From: an uncultured Sulfitobacter sp.
GTDB lineage: Bacteria; Pseudomonadota; Alphaproteobacteria; Rhodobacterales; Rhodobacteraceae
Assembly: GCA_947501805.1 (NCBI GenBank)
Contig: CANMXJ010000005.1
Coordinates: forward strand, 230,590-294,589
Direction: 5' to 3'
Length of the DNA stretch: 64,000 nt
The notes under the pieces were generated by a model. It ran no database searches. It worked only from the letters and a program-made list of their open reading frames with translations, and had not been told where the DNA came from. How positions within the stretch are numbered: position 1 is the stretch's first letter; each line of letters begins with the position of its first letter. A program made the translations under genes and the position numbers. This document shows, piece after piece, positions 63,258 to 64,000 of this stretch.

Positions 63258-64000
63258 TTAGTTGGTTAAGCCGTAGGGGACAAAGTTGATCAAAGTAAGT
63301 AAATATTGCTCACCCGCTGAAATATGAATGCAGTCCGGTAACCAGTTTGGCCACCGTAAATGTCCGCTTTTAAAAAGGTCTTCGGCTGTATTTGCGCCCG
63401 CAGCGAATGTCTCCTTCCCGCCGGTGTTGAAAAACTCGGCGTCCGTCAGAGAAGACGGCAAATCGGCGGAACAACGTTCCGCGATGGTGCTACACAACAG
63501 ATGGAAGAGCAGGGCGCCGCCGGATGAACTTAACGGCAAGTAACCGAGTTCATCGAGGATGACCAACTTGACAGCTTTGCCGAGCGCCTTCTCCTGTTCC
63601 AGTGCATTGACGAGTTCGACGGTCGAGTAGAAGCGCACCTTGCATCTGTGATGCTCTATGGCCTGAACGCCGATGGCTGTCGCGATGTGGCTTTTGCCTG
63701 TGCCGGGGCCGCCGATCAGAACGACATTGTCGGCGTTTTCCATGAACTCGCCGCGGTGCAATTGACGGACAGTGGCCTCGTTGATCTCGCTGGATTTGAA
63801 GTCGAACCCAGCGAGGTCTTTGTAGGACGGGAAGCGCGCCACCTTTGTGTGGTAGGCAATTGACCGTACCTCTCGCTCGGCAATCTCGGCCTTGAGCAGC
63901 TGAGACAGCATCGGCGTTGCAGCCTCAAAGGCGGGCGCGCCTTGCGCCACTAGATCGTCGACGGCTTGCGCCATGCCATGCAGTTTGAGGCTGCGTAGCA
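63258..64000 (-). pseudogene. istB: IS21-type IstB helper, 3' end replaced, runs off the window
   Basis: The right part (about 63495-64000) is an IstB ATPase: LRSLKLHGMAQAVDDL at the window edge, Walker A GGPGTGKSHIATAI, and LVILDELGYLPLSSSGGALLFHLL. After the leucines at 63495 the usual SKLYERTSVIITTN is absent and unrelated sequence continues to the stop at 63258. A palindrome GCGGAAC-AAC-GTTCCGC (63466-63482) lies just past the break. The 5' end is outside the window. The helper is probably inactive. Confidence 0.75.

Overview
The window comes from an alphaproteobacterial chromosome, almost certainly a marine Rhodobacteraceae (Roseobacter group) member. The evidence is a full sdhCDAB operon beside mdh, three ethylmalonyl-CoA pathway enzymes (Mcl2, Ecm, Ccr), a LuxR/LuxI pair of roseobacter type, an Irr-type iron box, an alphaproteobacterial GAAC-N7-GAAC SOS box, an H-NS/HvrA-like protein and separated trpB and trpA genes. 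No genus call is made.

Left part (1-24 kb), central carbon metabolism and signalling: nnrU (partial), mcl2, a TauE permease, mdh, a VWA-like protein, then sdhC-sdhD-sdhA-lipoprotein-FkbM methyltransferase-sdhB. A tandem palindromic operator lies before sdhC. An FAD dehydrogenase/DUF1989 pair, deoD and an hns-like gene follow. Next come ecm and ccr, separated by a membrane protein, an acetyltransferase and a PlsB-like acyltransferase. Together Mcl2, Ecm, Ccr, Mdh and Sdh cover acetyl-CoA assimilation through ethylmalonyl-CoA to malate and the TCA cycle. A luxR-luxI locus with a small overlapping upstream gene, a RecD-like helicase and an SDR enzyme complete this part.

Middle part (24-57 kb), mostly conserved housekeeping: a hendecad-repeat coiled-coil protein, a TauE/TIGR02186 pair, a BmpA-NupOPQ-type nucleoside ABC transporter operon, tsaB-rimI, an Nfu protein behind an Irr-like box, a stress protein, a class IV aminotransferase, an M48 lipoprotein protease and an SOS-box gene. 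Also here are a low-GC orphan TIR-like nucleotide-binding protein, rimO, asmA, trpB (preceded by a small gene killed by a stop codon), pth, rplY, a MarR-controlled nitroreductase, trpA and ychF. An HTH-TPR regulator near 56.5 kb has a one-base frameshift in its DNA-binding domain.

Right part (57-64 kb) is accessory and begins at tRNA-Ser(GCU). It holds two class III adenylate cyclases of different architecture, long degenerate spacers with related repeats, an unusual 454-residue protein with a peptidoglycan-binding-like N-terminus and glycine/alanine-rich hydrophobic core, an IS3-family transposase fragment fused to a truncated AAA ATPase, and a damaged IS21 istB running off the window. This and the TIR-like gene are the most likely places for undescribed biology.
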